DNA of 7,387 nt from positions 1 through 7,387 of the forward strand of contig CAKUGW010000138.1 in NCBI GenBank assembly GCA_934654805.1. The letters are read 5' to 3'. This DNA is from an uncultured Kiritimatiellota bacterium (lineage in GTDB: Bacteria > Verrucomicrobiota > Kiritimatiellia > RFP12 > UBA1067). The notes below the pieces were generated by a model, which was given only the letters and a program-made list of their open reading frames with translations, did no database searches and was not told the origin of the DNA. Numbering within the stretch: position 1 is the stretch's first letter; every line of letters starts with the position of its first letter. Positions 7,217-7,387 of the stretch are shown piece after piece. A program made the translations under genes and the position numbers.

Positions 7217-7387
7217 TCACTTCCGCGCGGCGGCCAGGGCCTCCGCGAGCGTGACGGGCGCGCCGCCGCGCTTCGCGGACATCTCCGCCGCCTCCATGAG
7301 CGCGAAAATCTCCAGCGTCTCCTCCGGCGGGATGGACTGCAGCGCCTGCTTGAGCGTCTCTGCCGTCTCCGGAGAAAGCGTGTTCAA
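7217..7387 (-). CDS. C-terminal fragment of a probable Gfo/Idh/MocA-family oxidoreductase (5' end outside window)
   Basis: A minus-strand frame is open from the window edge to a TGA at 7219-7217 and gives the last 56 residues of a protein. The visible part contains PPEETLEIFALMEAAEMSAK followed by RGGAPVTLAEALAAARK. From memory, an acidic 'ETLEVFAFMEAADxSKRxGGxPV' tail is typical of the C-terminus of Gfo/Idh/MocA sugar oxidoreductases in the planctomycete/verrucomicrobial group. The catalytic N-terminal domain lies outside the window, so the function is inferred from this tail alone. The gene ends 55 bases before the start of the complete Gfo/Idh/MocA gene downstream, on the same strand and with no visible terminator. 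The two were probably co-transcribed. It could instead be another protein with a helical C-terminus. Confidence 0.6.
   Translation of the reverse strand: MNTLSPETAETLKQALQSIPPEETLEIFALMEAAEMSAKRGGAPVTLAEALAAARK

Larger units (their letters stand above)
1..7387 (-). other. Probable single operon of five genes
   Basis: All five genes lie on the minus strand. Spacings in transcription order are 55 bases, a 4-base overlap, 23 bases and 10 bases. No hairpin followed by a T-run was seen between the genes, and no convincing -10/-35 pair was found in the 55-base gap at 7162-7216. The promoter is therefore probably beyond the right edge and the operon continues past the left edge. Co-transcription is inference from spacing. 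Confidence 0.7.

Noticed and set aside
4403..7254. Long plus-strand open frames opposite the oxidoreductase and enolase-type genes (4403-6085 and 5845-7254), and another at 1644-3365 opposite the beta-helix gene
   Set aside because: Their products are Arg/Ala/Val-rich low-complexity sequence without recognisable domains. Stop codons are rare in antisense frames of GC-rich genes, and the minus-strand genes have clear domains, signal peptides and ribosome sites.

Overview
The window is GC-rich bacterial DNA, roughly two-thirds G+C by eye, and all its genes lie on the minus strand. Read right to left there are three complete genes and two that run off the edges: the tail of a probable Gfo/Idh/MocA oxidoreductase (7387-7217), a complete Tat-exported Gfo/Idh/MocA oxidoreductase (7161-5749), a complete enolase-superfamily enzyme with a Tat-type N-terminus (5752-4424), a 1194-residue secreted beta-helix protein with an autotransporter-associated (PATR) repeat (4400-816), and the first 268 residues of another secreted protein that I do not recognise (805-1). 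Coding density is nearly total. The longest gap is 55 bases and no stretch over 300 bases lacks a gene.

The genes look like one transcription unit. The oxidoreductase and the enolase-type gene share an ATGA stop/start overlap. The enolase-type gene and the beta-helix gene are 23 bases apart. The beta-helix gene and the last gene are 10 bases apart, and the Shine-Dalgarno sequence of the last gene overlaps the preceding stop codon. I see no terminator between the genes and no convincing promoter inside the window, so the promoter probably lies beyond 7387.

The organism is probably a member of the Planctomycetota-Verrucomicrobiota group, and Kiritimatiellota-like bacteria are my best guess. 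The reasons are the Gfo/Idh/MocA subtype with a Tat leader, the Tat-leader enolase-superfamily protein, and a giant PATR-type protein with WxGxxxxxWTxAxNW modules and no beta-barrel domain. This is inference from protein style, not a marker gene.

Every N-terminus that can be seen carries an export signal: two Tat-type and two Sec-type. A reasonable working model is a cell-envelope carbohydrate or sugar-acid processing locus. In it a surface beta-helix protein and a secreted protein act outside, and the oxidoreductase and the enolase-type enzyme act on released sugars or derivatives in the periplasm. The substrates cannot be read from the sequence. No mobile element, CRISPR array, tRNA or rRNA was seen.
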